DNA of 24,668 nt from Choristocarpus tenellus KU-1152 (Eukaryota; Phaeophyceae). Positions within the stretch are counted from its first letter, which is position 1, and the number at the start of each line of letters is the position of its first letter. Below are positions 1 to 8,589 of the stretch, in pieces. The notes below the pieces were generated by a model. It saw only the letters and a program-made list of their open reading frames with translations, did no database searches and was not told the origin of the DNA. The stretch spans positions 1-24,668 of the forward strand of contig CAXNAD020000204.1 in assembly GCA_964200185.2 (NCBI GenBank), read 5' to 3'. The translations under genes were made by a program, and so were the position numbers.

Positions 1-321
1 GTACACTGGACGCACGAGCAACTGGCAAGATTGTCCTGGAGGCAACTGACGAGACGGGCACGCCGACCACGATTGTGCTTGAGGATGTACTCAGCTTATC
101 GGGACTGCCATGCAGGCTTCTCAACACAGGCAGAGTGCGGCGCGACGAAGGTGAGTTCGTGGACTCAGGGATCAGGAGGAGCTACTTCCAGTCCTACAAG
201 GGAGCAGCCAAGATCCATTTGGAGTTGAACGAGCCTTTCTGATCCTGTGTGCCCCAGTTTCATGGTAAAGAGGGTCAGGCAACGGTCAATGCTAGGTAGG
301 CCAACAAGCAGCAGCGTCTCT
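1..321 (+). pseudogene. Ty1/copia fragment, protease to pre-integrase region
   Basis: The plus strand reads T-L-D-A-R-A-T-G then VLEATDETGTPTTIVLEDV, then GLPCRLL and VDSGIRRSY, ending with ANKQQRL. The same series occurs on the minus strand of the larger copia element at about 3090-2750 (VLEAADETGTPTTIVLQDV, GLPCRLL, VDSGIRRSY, ANKQQRL), with about 5 differences over the first 29 residues. It is therefore a second, oppositely oriented copy of the same family. A TGA in the stretch matching KRAFLTL, a TAG before ANKQQRL and a local frameshift show it is dead. It starts outside the window and stops abruptly at 321, where the inverted-repeat segment begins. Confidence 0.85.
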
Positions 322-530
322 TGTGCAATATAGGCTGGTAGTCTATAGGTTCTTACGTGTTTGATAATCAGTATTATGTAACATAAATGTTGAATGAGTA
401 TATTAATTGTCAATCACTTGTTTCCGTACGCTTAGAGTAATGATAGGTGCGCAAAAAGAGCTGTTCGAATAGAGTTTTTTATGCTGTATATGATATGGAT
501 GAATTTTAAGCGGAGTGAGCACCATCCCTC

Positions 531-560
531 GAGGCGGGGGCTGTTATGCCTCGTTATCTA
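531..560 (+). other. Possible polypurine tract and LTR start
   Basis: The run GAGGCGGGGG is followed by C and then TGTTATGCCTCG. A purine-rich tract immediately before a TG-starting segment is the usual layout upstream of a 3' long terminal repeat in copia elements. CGAGGC and GCCTCG here can also pair as a 6-bp stem. No matching second LTR was found, so this is tentative. Confidence 0.2.
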
Positions 561-721
561 TGGCGCACGTCAGCAGACATGTCAAAATGTGTCTGTCTCA
601 GTTCCACTACATCACTCGTTCTGAGTCACTGGTATTCTGTGCGTCGTTCTGCTTAAGTCGTAGCTGCATCTGTCGTCCTGCGTCAGCCACTTATGATAAG
701 AAGCAATAGGAGATCAACACA

Positions 722-765
722 CCGAGATTCGAACTAGTCATTGACACTTAAGCCACTCAGTCAAC
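722..765 (-). other. tRNA-like A-box/B-box pair (possible SINE head)
   Basis: On the minus strand TTGACTGAGTGGCTTAAG resembles the A-box region of a class II tRNA, and AGTTCGAATCTCG resembles a B box (consensus GGTTCGANTCC). Their starts are about 28 bp apart, shorter than in a normal tRNA, and no acceptor stem or cloverleaf can be drawn. It lies inside the right inverted-repeat arm; the left arm carries a more decayed version. It looks like a degenerate RNA polymerase III promoter from a tRNA-derived element, not a working tRNA gene. Confidence 0.35.
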
Positions 766-865
766 ATTTATGTTACATAATACTGGTTTTCAAACAAAAA
801 GAACCTATAGACTACCAGCCTATATTGCACACTCCCTCATGAGTGTGCAGCAAAGTTGCTGACAA

Positions 866-1474
866 AAGCTCACTCCCGACGTGGAAGCACGGAATGCACA
901 AAACCAGAAGGCGCTTGCGCGAAGACTCGGTCAAAATGTTAGCCAGTTGTTTTGATGTTGGAACGTATTCTTCATAGGATAGACCATGCATGGTCCATGT
1001 ATTCTTTGGTGCACTTCAGCTTCATGTCCACCTGCTTCATCCTTCCGTTGAAGCCTGTGATGTTGCCCGCCTGGATAGTACCACTGTTGTCACAGAACCA
1101 GGGAGTCTGCTCCTGTAGTATGCCGATCTCCCCCAGAATGCCTCGAAGGCGCATGCAGTATGCCATTGCCGTCAACTCTTCATCTGAGCTGGAGAGGGTG
1201 ACGGCACCTTGAAGCTTGGAGCAACAGGCGATTGGCGATCTGTTGAAAAAAAATAGGTAACCTGTGTGACACTCCTGCATGTTTGGGAGTCGGTGCCCCA
1301 GTCGGAATCCCCATACCCTACCAATAGATCTCCGTCCCCTCTGTCCATAACTTTAAAACCCCGACCATAGTGAATGCCAACGTCCAGTGTCCCTGCTTCG
1401 TAGCGCAGAACGTGTTGCAGTCCACGCCAGTGCCGCATGAATGGAGACGCCACCCACCCTGCACCCCAGTTCAC
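866..1474 (-). pseudogene. copia RNase H and C-terminal tail
   Basis: Minus-strand frames give LLVGYGDSDWGTDSQTCRSV (first Asp motif), then SKLQGAVTLSSSDEEL (the Glu motif, normally SSTEAEY) and WFCDNSGTIQAG (second Asp motif). After a stop at AWSIL the neighbouring frame continues YEEYVPTSKQLANILTESS, the usual copia C-terminus. RNase H degrades the RNA strand during reverse transcription. At least two frameshifts are present. The stretch 982-995 within it is a perfect 14-bp palindrome. Confidence 0.85.
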
Positions 1475-1510
1475 GAACGCTGTTGGTCAGGTCCGGGCGA
1501 GTCATGCCTG

Positions 1511-2272
1511 CTAGAAATATGACTTGGTCGAGGATGCTGGCATAAATAGGGCTAGATAGTGGGATTCAGTTCCTCCTGGTTGTCGTGCCTGGCAGAGAGG
1601 TCCATGACTGGGTCGAGCGGTGTAGATATGTTCCGCACTTCTATGGAGCCCATCCCCGTCATGACGATGCTTTCCGAGTATGGCTGTTGGTTGGTCCAGG
1701 GTGATGCCGTCCGCACCCACAGCGATTCCCACCCCAATCGGCTTGTCCGGCGTGCCTAGGTCTCGCCCCTCGTACTTCTCCAGCAGCGATGCCCTGATCC
1801 TCTGGATCTCCTCCGTGAAGTCCCCAGTGGTGGCAGTGTCGTCCACGTAGGTGCTGAGGATGGCGATGCGTCCGTCTTCACTTTTCATGAAGTAGAGGCA
1901 CTCTTCGTGTTGGCTGCTCGTCCACCCTTCTGCTAGAATGATGCTGCGTAGCTCATGATACCATTCAATGGCTGACTGCTTCAGTCCATAGATTGCCTTC
2001 TCTGCCTTGATGGTGCGGCCGTCACGAAGCTCCAACCAGACGTCCTCCTGCAGGTCTGCGTTGAGGCAGGCCTGTGTGAAGTCCAGCACGTCGATGCTCC
2101 AACCTCTGTACGCTGCGACTGCTATGATGCACCGTAGTGTGTCGTACCCCACCACCGGGCTGAAGGTTTCGAAGAAGTCCACACCTGCGTTTTGTGTGAA
2201 CCCGCGGGCTACGAGTCGTGCCTTAATGCATTCCACTGAACCGTCTGAGGAGCGCTTGATTTTGAAAAGGAA
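1511..2272 (-). pseudogene. copia reverse transcriptase
   Basis: After the TGA the frame resumes with FLFKIKRSSDGSVECIKARL and reads KARLVARGFTQNAGVDFFET, the hallmark entry of copia reverse transcriptase. IDVLDFTQACLNADL carries the first catalytic Asp, AIYGLKQSAIEWYHEL follows, and STYVDDTATTGDF holds the YVDD active site (1859-1848). The catalytic residues are intact. The C-terminal part drifts out of frame after about 1740, where two frames compete (ILGKHRHDG versus SESIVMTGMG). It would have copied element RNA into DNA in the cytoplasm. Confidence 0.9.
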
Positions 2273-3205
2273 TCACGTCTTGATCACATTCCTCCCTTGG
2301 GGAAGGACCTTGTCACCAAAGGTCCTCTTCTGCCATAGCCCTACCATTTCCTTCTCCATGGCCTCCTGCCACTGCTCTGCATCTGGCCCACTCAAGGCCT
2401 CCTTTCTTATAGACGGCTCGTCTGCACCTGTTGCTACCTCCCCCATGAGACCCATAAGGAGTACACTTGTCGTTGTTCTGCTCAATGAGGGTTTTGACAC
2501 GAAGTGGTTCATGTCCGCGTCGAAGGGTCCCTCCAGGTCTGTGTGCACCACCTTCCCCACCGTCTTGGGGCTGCGGCCGCCCCGTGCGTAACTGAATGCC
2601 TTGGACTTGCACTCCTTGCATACCTGGCAGTGGAGTGCCGAGGCAACTGTGGCATCTGCGATGTCCAGGAGGCCACGCTTCTCCAGGTGCTTGATATCGA
2701 ATGGGTTGAGGTGACCCATGATGTTGTGCCAGTTGGAGAGGGAGAGGCGCTGCTGCTTATTGGCGTAGCTAGCATTGGCTGTCGCCTGGCCCTTCTTCCC
2801 TTTTTTTACGTGAAACTGGGCCCACAGCGTCAGAAAGGCTCGCTTCTCCTCCAGGTAGATCTTGGCTGCCCCCTTGTTGGGCTGGATGTAGCTCCTCCTG
2901 ATCCCTGAGTCCACTAACTCACCTCCCTTGCGCCACACGCTTCCTGTGCTGAGAAGCCTGCATGGCAGACCCGGTACCCAGAGCACATCCTGGAGCACAA
3001 TCGTGGTCGGTGTGCCCGTCTCATCAGCTGCCTCCAGAACCATCTCACCGGTTGCTCGTGTGTCCAGCGTACCTTTGTTTCCAAAGGTGCAGGTACGGGG
3101 GTGATAGCTGTTGCTGCAGTGAGGTCCTGCAGTCGGGGGGTGAGGTGCACATTTGCACCCGAGTCGCACAGGAGGGTGATGGTCTTGGACAGATCTTGAG
3201 ATCAA
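2273..3205 (-). pseudogene. copia Pol: protease, pre-integrase, truncated integrase, RT start
   Basis: A 310-codon frame is open from 3205 to the TGA at 2275-2273. The protease signature LLCDSGANVHLTPRLQDL is in a neighbouring frame (3171-3118), so a shift lies just after it. The long frame then gives VLQDVLWVPGLPCRLLS, NWHNIMGHLNPFDIKHL and HCQVCKECKSKAF (the HHCC pre-integrase module), and the integrase start VVHTDLEGPF with its first catalytic Asp. It then passes directly at about 2500 into SKPSLSRTTTSVLLMG and EALSGPDAEQWQEAMEKEM, the lead-in to reverse transcriptase. The rest of the integrase, with the second Asp and the Glu of its active site, is absent. Confidence 0.88.
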
Positions 3206-3411
3206 GTCAGGAGCACTGCCTCGACCATCTTGTTGTACACATCCTCCCCAACAGACACGTTCATGGTCAGGAACGCTCGCGATGAGCCCTGGCGATCAGC
3301 CTTACCGCCGCCCCCGCTGCTCTGGTCCCTTGATGGTGGCAGTGGGAACTTGCTGGCCGCCCCAAGTCCGTGTGAGCGCTTAGCTGGAGGTTTACGGGCC
3401 AGGTAAGAGTG

Positions 3412-4003
3412 GCACTCTCTCTACCTGTGGTTGTGTTTGAGACAAAAAGCACATTGGTTGGCACGGAGGTCGCTCCTGGACCTCTGTCTCCCTATCGGTG
3501 TCCTTGCACTGGTGTGGAGCGCCATAGCCTCCGAGCTCCTGGTCATCTCCCTTGTGACTTCCGTGGTCATGTACGAAGAAGACAAGATGATGACTGTTTT
3601 GAGTTGGTCGTATGTGAGGTCCGGTGCTGTGGACAGCTGTGCAAACACCTGTGGCATGCTGTCCCTGATGCCGATGATCAGAGCCCCATTCTTGGTGTGG
3701 TACTCCTTGGTCGCCTCCAGCTGCTCGTACTCTGTCCAGACGTGATCGAGATGGATGACGAAGTCGGTAGCGTCCTCCACTAATGAGCAGTACATGTCCC
3801 GCAGCTTCATCTCAAGAGCTATGAGCTTCATGGGCTGCTACACCGCAGCGCGCCCTCCGTAGATTTGTTCCAGCTCGAGCCAGACTGCCCTCCCGTTGGG
3901 GCTACCATTATTCTCGTGGGTACTGACCACCATCGCTGCAGCCCCCCTTGTGGTCTGGACCAGCAGGAACCACAAGGCCTCACGATACTTGATGTATGGG
4001 TCC
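3412..4003 (-). pseudogene. copia Gag with CCHC zinc knuckle
   Basis: The frame opens near DPYIKYREALWFLL and runs through a helical region (MKLIALEMKLRDMYCSLVED) typical of copia capsid. One TAG lies between GGRAAV and QPMKLIAL. The nucleocapsid motif is C-A-F-C-L-K-H-N-H-R-stop-R-E-C at 3453-3412, which fits CX2CX4HX4C exactly if the TAG at 3423-3421 is counted as one residue. Gag packages the element RNA into virus-like particles. This copy is interrupted by the two stops. Confidence 0.8.
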
Positions 4004-4019
4004 AATCTTGGTCTGTGTC

Positions 4020-4617
4020 ATTTCGTTTTTGTTGGAATCAACCTGTATAATCTACACAATTAACTGTAGGAAAACATCCAGTTGGACCTTACGTCAACAA
4101 TACATACAAAGATGATCACACAACAATTAGAGCAATACAATACACCAACTGGATTGAATCATCTAACAATTTCAACCTGATTCCTATGCATCCAACCTTG
4201 TAAACCAAATCAATTACTTTACAATATATGTACAACATGGACGTACGTTGTATAGTGTAACATAAAATTGAACATATGTAACTGATTCACACCAACAATT
4301 TAGTTGTACCTCCATTCTACTATATTGACTGTTTTATGCTGGTGTCTGATCTCCAGTTTTGTTTTTCATCCCAAACAGAAAATTTGTATACTAATTGAAA
4401 TTATGTGAGGTAACACTTTCTGTACATAGCACCAACAGTGCACACTGGAATATGATGAGTTGGCTATCGCTACCCGTTATGCACGCACCAAGCGTTCTGT
4501 CCCCACCAAGCAGTGCATGCCTAACGGAGCCCCAGACTTCTGAGCAGTTGTTGGGCTGGAGGACAGCCCCAGAAACTGGTGTCGCAGAAGGTGGGGCTTG
4601 CACTCATGTGAGGGTTG
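4020..4617. other. AT-rich stretch without a recognised gene
   Basis: This follows the gag 5' end of the minus-strand copia and would be expected to hold its 5' LTR and leader. It is AT-rich with short inverted words such as CCAGTTGG at about 4079 and CCAACTGG at about 4146, but I could not match it to any LTR sequence elsewhere in the window. The frames at 4395-4682 (+) and 4391-4603 (-) resemble no family. Confidence 0.4.
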
Positions 4618-5235
4618 TTGACACGTACAAGAGATGTAGGCCTTCTCCGCGAGTACCCCCAGGCTTGGGGACCACCAAGTGAAATATTTCTCAACTCATT
4701 TTCAAACCATTTTGACGTCATTGCGGAACCATTTTACATCTTTTTCGAACCATTTTGACGCGTTTTTGGGGAACTATTAAAAGACATTTCACACAACATT
4801 TTAGCAAATATTTCTTAGACAATTGATGTTTTGGATATGTTTTCGGGTATATTTTTGGACATGATTAGACCACTCTCCACAATGGTTTTGGTTAGGGTTA
4901 GGGTTAGGGTTACATATAGGGTTAGGTTTTCAAAAATGCATGCTAAGAAGTGAAACAAATATTACGGTGGGGGTTTCCGAAGGGCTGTGGGGTTCCGAAA
5001 ACAGGGAATCTCCCCTGTTCACTACAACATCCCCAAAAACTGACCAAATGAAATATCGCTAATAAGAAGATATGAAAGTGTCTAAAAATACGTCCCCCAA
5101 AACGGGTCAAAATGGTTCGAAGATGATGTGAAATGGTTTGGAAAATGGTTTCAAAATGAGGTGAGAAATATTTTCCACCTGGTGTTCCCCAAGGCTAAGG
5201 GTACTCCTGAAGAAGGTGTACCTCACAAGTGTACA
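4618..5235. mobile_element. Inverted-repeat element (MITE-like) with telomere-like loop
   Basis: The left arm at about 4618-4795 and the reverse complement of 5072-5235 match over about 160-175 bp with substitutions and small gaps. Shared blocks include CTTGGGGA.CACCA, ATATTTCTCA.CTCATTTT, AAACCATTTT, TTCGAACCATTTTGAC and a GTTTTxGGGG block. The loop (about 4796-5071) contains TTAGGG repeats. There is no coding capacity. Long inverted arms without a transposase fit a miniature inverted-repeat or foldback element. Target-site duplications could not be defined. Confidence 0.7.
4891..4926 (+). repeat. Interstitial TTAGGG repeats
   Basis: Three full GTTAGG units in tandem (4891-4912) are followed, after CATA, by one more TAGGGTTAGG. 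This is the vertebrate/fungal/some-algal type of telomere repeat, but the tract is short and internal, within the loop of the inverted-repeat element. It is not a chromosome end. Confidence 0.8.
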
Positions 5236-5289
5236 TCTCTGTGCTGTGCTGATGAATCCAGATTCCTATGACCAGTACTGGATTTTTTT

Positions 5290-6545
5290 TTCATAGGTTT
5301 CGTAAGTTCTATGGTGATGTGGTGGGGGATGACATGGCCCATGAGCCTTTGGCTTTCTTGAGCGAGACTTTCCCTGGGCCACTGCCACGGAGAGTTTTTC
5401 CATTATTAGTGCTCGCAATCACTTGAAATGGATGATGTCAGCTGGGTCCATGTTTTCATCTGACCTACGCTTTCAATACAGGGTCTTGTTTAACTGATTT
5501 ATCTAGGTCACAACATAGCGTTACATACACTGGACCACATTTCTATACCAGTACGCATACATTGCAAAGCATATCATTGCACGAAAGTGTTGGGGAGATC
5601 TACTATCTCGCTGTATCAATCTCTCTAGTCACAACAATTCCAGCAGCGTATCAAGCGACCAGAGTGGTTGTTGTGGGTGTGGCAGTAGTGAATGCAGCGC
5701 AAATCATGACCCCCCTGATTGGCATGTCACTCAAAAGAGATAAACATTGTATTTGGTCTTCTATAGAGGCTGATGTAATTGATTTTGTACAGGACTCTTT
5801 GAACTGCATTGATTCCAAATGTGGTGATCATGTACACTACTAGCCTATGTTGAAGCAGCAGCACATGCCAAAGCAACTGGGTAGATTCTTGACTTTGAAC
5901 TGCTTTTATAGGAGAAAGTGAGGCACCAGAAGGACTTGACCACAGTCAACGCAATCTGGTCATGTTGGATGATTTCAGCAGCTTCACATGTTTGAGACTG
6001 CTCCAAGATGCAATGCTGAGATCACACAAGTTGTGTACTACGCTAGGGCTAGCTGAGGTGGGGGTGAGTGATACAGCATCACATTTTAAGAACAAGATGC
6101 TAAAGAGGATTCAGAACTGTTGGGTGTGGACCACCTCTCCATGGAGGAACAGTACACGGTTGAGGGCATGATTTATGAGGTGATATGTACACTAACGGCC
6201 ATGCTCAATGAGGCAGGACACCTTACCTAGGTGAGAGAATAGTGAGTCAGCAGTGCTGTGGACACTGTACAGCTCATCCTATTTCAAGGATACTGGTAAG
6301 ACACCTCATACCTCGATCTCAAATGTGGCTAGCTCAAGCAACAGTTCATGGTCTACTGCCACTATGATCCATGGGCAGCCTCATCACCTCTTAAATGCCC
6401 AAGAAGAGTTGCATAACACAATGCTTGAGGAAGTGGAGCATAGCCATCAGCAACAGTGTGATGTAAGGATAAGGATCAGACGTCCAGCTTTCCACATTCA
6501 CAAGAATAATCTCAAGAACGACTATCAAGTGTTGTGCAGATAAGG
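5290..6545 (+). mobile_element. Degenerate Ty3/gypsy pol: RNase H to integrase C-terminus
   Basis: Plus-strand frames read in order: an RNase H segment MAHEPLAFLSETFPGPLPRR (about 5328-5390); the end of RNase H, YQYAYIAKHIIAR then CWGDLLSRC (about 5549-5615); the integrase zinc-binding end IEADVIDFVQDSLNCIDSKC (about 5767-5826); the core LVMLDDFSSFTCLRLLQDA and SDTASHFKNKML (about 5958-6107); and a C-terminal region with EELHNTMLEEVEHSHQQQ and NNLKNDYQVL ending at 6542. Gypsy order (RNase H before integrase) holds. Frameshifts occur within RNase H, before FLDF/LVMLDD, after LLQDA and after SHFKN, with stops, so it is inactive. The style DDFSSF...SDxxSHFKN recalls gypsy integrases of algae and oomycetes; this is a recollection, not a search. 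Confidence 0.85.
5562..6542 (+). pseudogene. gypsy integrase (broken)
   Basis: Integrase inserts element DNA into the chromosome. The zinc-finger region keeps its last Cys pair (NCIDSKC is a decayed C-x2-C). The catalytic core keeps the first Asp (LDDFSSF) and second Asp (SDTASHF); the third acidic residue should lie near the broken stretch EQYTVEGMIYEVICTLTAML (about 6147-6206), where the Glu in VEG is the likely counterpart of the catalytic Glu. A TAG at 5841-5843 and several shifts interrupt it. The C-terminal basic region ends at NDYQVLCR and a TAA at 6541. Confidence 0.8.
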
Positions 6546-6872
6546 ACATTGAAAGTCTTATCCTTTGCACATTGCCTTTTCATAATCAGTTCACACATGC
6601 CTGCCAATTTGTTCATTCTAATTGCTAGTAAATATTTCTTTGAAATTGCCTTTCCGCACACAATGATAAATGTTTCGTTACTTTTTAAACAGAGCGTTCA
6701 TAGTTCACCAATTCTTATCTCTAAATAGTATCCTCTAGTAACATCGGTTAGTCCATACTAGTAATGAAGCATTCATTCTATTTCGAGGAGGGATGATAGG
6801 TATCAAAGAGTTCATGACATTCTGAAGAAAGGTAGTTTGTACCACCGTACCATCACTTCTTGATTGCCATAG
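6546..6872. other. AT-rich stretch after gypsy integrase, nothing recognised
   Basis: This segment directly follows the integrase end and could contain the 3' part of the gypsy element, but no LTR pair or polypurine tract is clear. The frame at 6534-6728 is hydrophobic and low in information; I do not regard it as a gene. Confidence 0.35.
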
Positions 6873-7338
6873 TCCTACACCAGTTCGGCAAATGCAACCG
6901 TCTCGTCCACAGGCTAGACCAGCTCCACATTATCTGAGGTTTGCTGACAGGTCTAGTGTTTAGTGCGCGATATGTCTACATCATATTCAGCAGTTATTGC
7001 ATTAATCCAGTCCAAGAGCTACACCAGGGTCCTGCACTGTCTAGCCAATGTGAATGGTCCTGTTATTAAGAAGGACCAGTTACACAATTACCTGACGTGT
7101 CCCAGACATTGTATCAACTCATGCCCGCTGAGCAGACTGTCTAAATCTGCCAATCGAATGGGGTCTTAACATTTTTCTAACATGTCGAAATCATCCACTA
7201 TGGATAATATCAGATCATGTCCGCTGGGTAGTCTGACATTTCCTGATATCATAAAGACCATGTCTAGCACATACTATATTAATCCAGTCCATGAGCTAGA
7301 GCAGGTTCCTACACCAGTCTAGCAAAAGCGATTGGTCC
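6873..7338 (+). repeat. Degenerate dispersed repeat cluster
   Basis: 7001-7060 and 7278-7338 begin with the shared word ATTAATCCAGTCC and align over about 60 bp (ending in TGGTCC). A partial third copy lies at 6873-6908 (TCCTACACCAGT). A second pair, 7119-7140 and 7215-7236, shares TCATG(C/T)CCGCTG(A/G)G. The spacings differ (about 278 and 96 bp), so this is not a simple tandem array; it may be the remains of a repeat-bearing untranslated region or LTR of the gypsy element. Confidence 0.5.
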
Positions 7339-7439
7339 GTGCTGGAATATGGAGTTTTGGAGAGGTTCAGGGGGGGAAACATAAGTGTACGCCACCCCAT
7401 TTTGCTTCTGATTTTGATGGGCAACCTTTTTATTAGTGT

Positions 7440-7742
7440 TTGCTCAATACACTCATAAAATATGAAAATTGGAAAAAAAAACTTCTTTATCAGGGCTGCA
7501 AAAGTTACGTTACATTTAATTCCGAAGGAAGTATTAAAACACAAGGTAAAATTTGTACACCATTCCTATTTTGTATTAAACCACCAGATAAGATTTGTAA
7601 ACAATTGCTGTTTCATATTAAATCAGATTGGAAGATTTATATATCAAAAACGAATGAGGATGGGACAAGTCATGAATACAAAAGTCTTCTCTATACACTT
7701 ACCTACAAACCATTAATATATATATGTTCACAAAGATGGTGA
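7440..7742 (+). CDS. Hypothetical 100-codon frame over the 42-bp repeat
   Basis: Open frame with a Met start and TGA stop, basic and rich in Lys, Ile and Cys, containing the 14-residue repeats. There is no known domain or signal peptide, and another frame (7462-7716) is open over the same bases. The frame may be open merely because of the repeat period and low G+C. Treat it as unproven. Confidence 0.12.
   Translation: MLNTLIKYENWKKKLLYQGCKSYVTFNSEGSIKTQGKICTPFLFCIKPPDKICKQLLFHIKSDWKIYISKTNEDGTSHEYKSLLYTLTYKPLIYICSQRW
7511..7640 (+). repeat. 42-bp tandem repeat, about three copies
   Basis: The anchor ATTAAA recurs at 7533, 7575 and 7617, exactly 42 bp apart. Neighbouring words (AATTTGTACACCATTCCTA, AGATTTGTAAACAATTGCTG) align between copies. 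Because 42 is a multiple of three, a 100-codon frame (7440-7742) stays open across it and shows a 14-residue repeat (IKTQGKICTPFLFC, IKPPDKICKQLLFH, IKSDWKIY). Confidence 0.6.
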
Positions 7743-8296
7743 GTTGTATCTCCAAATCAACCATACATGTTTACTAACAAGGGCATACCAACAACTTGGT
7801 AGTAGTTGTACATCATTCCTCAACACTGAGTTTTTGATAAATGAATTGTGGTACAAAAATTCTGGGGTAGAAATGAGTTGTACATTTTCACCCCTTCAAC
7901 GTTGACATAAATTTCTGTAGATATATTCTATGTACTGATATATACTCACAAATGAGTTAAATCATGATTCGTTCGATGTGTGAAAGATTTTTCATGCCCC
8001 TTACATTCAAGGGTGCCTAGATTTCCCCCCCTTTCATGATGTCTTGTCTACATCGGTAGGTTTTCTTTCTCCTTGCTCTATTGTATCCTCAATTAGCACA
8101 CCGACAGCACAGAACAAGAAAGAATACCAGAACATGTTTATGTCAATTGGTAGTCCATGGTGGATATTCAGACCTCCCCTTCAATCTGTACTTGACCTTT
8201 CTTAACATTATTGAGGGAATGGTTAGCTCAGAATGTACTTAGGTTTGATGCTGTCTAGTTGGGACGTATATAGTCCGTTCGCCAATTTCAAAATCG
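7743..8296. other. AT-rich intergenic stretch
   Basis: No coding frame, structured RNA or repeat that I can defend. A few short shared words (for example TTGTACAT near 7805 and 7881) suggest further decay products of the repeat next door. Confidence 0.4.
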
Positions 8297-8302
8297 AAGT
8301 TA

Positions 8303-8413
8303 TGGACAGATCCCACAGTTACTCATTGGGATTTGTTTGCTGAATTAGGAGAAACTGTTCAAACTAGAGTACCAAAAAAGGTGCAGCGCCTCCAAAAGAA
8401 ATCAAAGAGGTAA
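8303..8413 (+). pseudogene. Coding-like fragment, unknown protein
   Basis: A 36-codon frame without Met reads WTDPTVTHWDLFAELGETVQ and then a basic tail (VPKKVQRLQKKSKR) before TAA. The composition looks like protein, and AAGAG|GTAATC at 8404-8414 could be a splice donor. I recognise no family. It could be part of the same broken coding tract as 9099-10278. Confidence 0.2.
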
Positions 8414-8589
8414 TCATAAAGAGGGCAAGACAGCCCTAGAAAGGCCAAGTGTACTGAGGTCTTAAGACAGAAATTTGATCAATCAATACTCATGGTACGT
8501 GGAGGCATCAGGTGGTCAAGAGTTTGACCCTCTAATTTCTTAAGAAGGTAAGGCAATGGCAAAGAGACATTAACAAGGCAAGTCCATAT

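Larger units (their letters stand above)
322..831. repeat. 510-bp segment bounded by long inverted repeats
   Basis: The left end TGTGCAATATAGGCTGGTAG (from 322) is matched by the reverse complement of the right end (ending at 831). After about 28 near-identical bases the arms share a further stretch including GTATTATGTAACATAAATGTTGA, and weaker similarity runs to about 435 on the left and 720 on the right. The left side abuts the copia fragment at 1-321; the right side abuts the 3' end of the minus-strand copia. It may be a non-autonomous terminal-inverted-repeat element, or two long-terminal-repeat pieces meeting head-on. No target-site duplication longer than about 2 bp is evident. The middle (436-719) has no convincing gene. 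Confidence 0.7.
866..4010 (-). mobile_element. Degenerate Ty1/copia retrotransposon, gag to RNase H
   Basis: Read on the minus strand, the domains come in copia order: Gag (about 4003-3460), CCHC zinc knuckle (3453-3412), protease with DSGA (3165-3154), a GAG-pre-integrase segment with H..H..CX2C (about 2770-2600), the first few residues of integrase, reverse transcriptase with YVDD (1859-1848), and RNase H ending in YVPTSKQLANILTE near 900. In copia elements integrase precedes reverse transcriptase, as here. Several stops and frameshifts (stop in the zinc knuckle, TGA at 2275-2273, shifts after the protease, after reverse transcriptase and at the RNase H end) rule out an active polyprotein. 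The integrase catalytic core is missing. No pair of LTRs or primer-binding site could be recognised. The region is visibly richer in G+C than the DNA beyond 4020. Confidence 0.92.

Noticed and set aside
722-765. Functional tRNA gene
   Set aside because: A and B boxes are too close and no cloverleaf or acceptor stem forms.
4020-4350. 5' LTR and primer-binding site of the minus-strand copia
   Set aside because: Expected position, but no sequence matching the 3' side or a tRNA 3' end was found.
4891-4926. Chromosome end suggested by TTAGGG repeats
   Set aside because: Only about four units, and sequence continues normally on both sides inside an inverted-repeat element.
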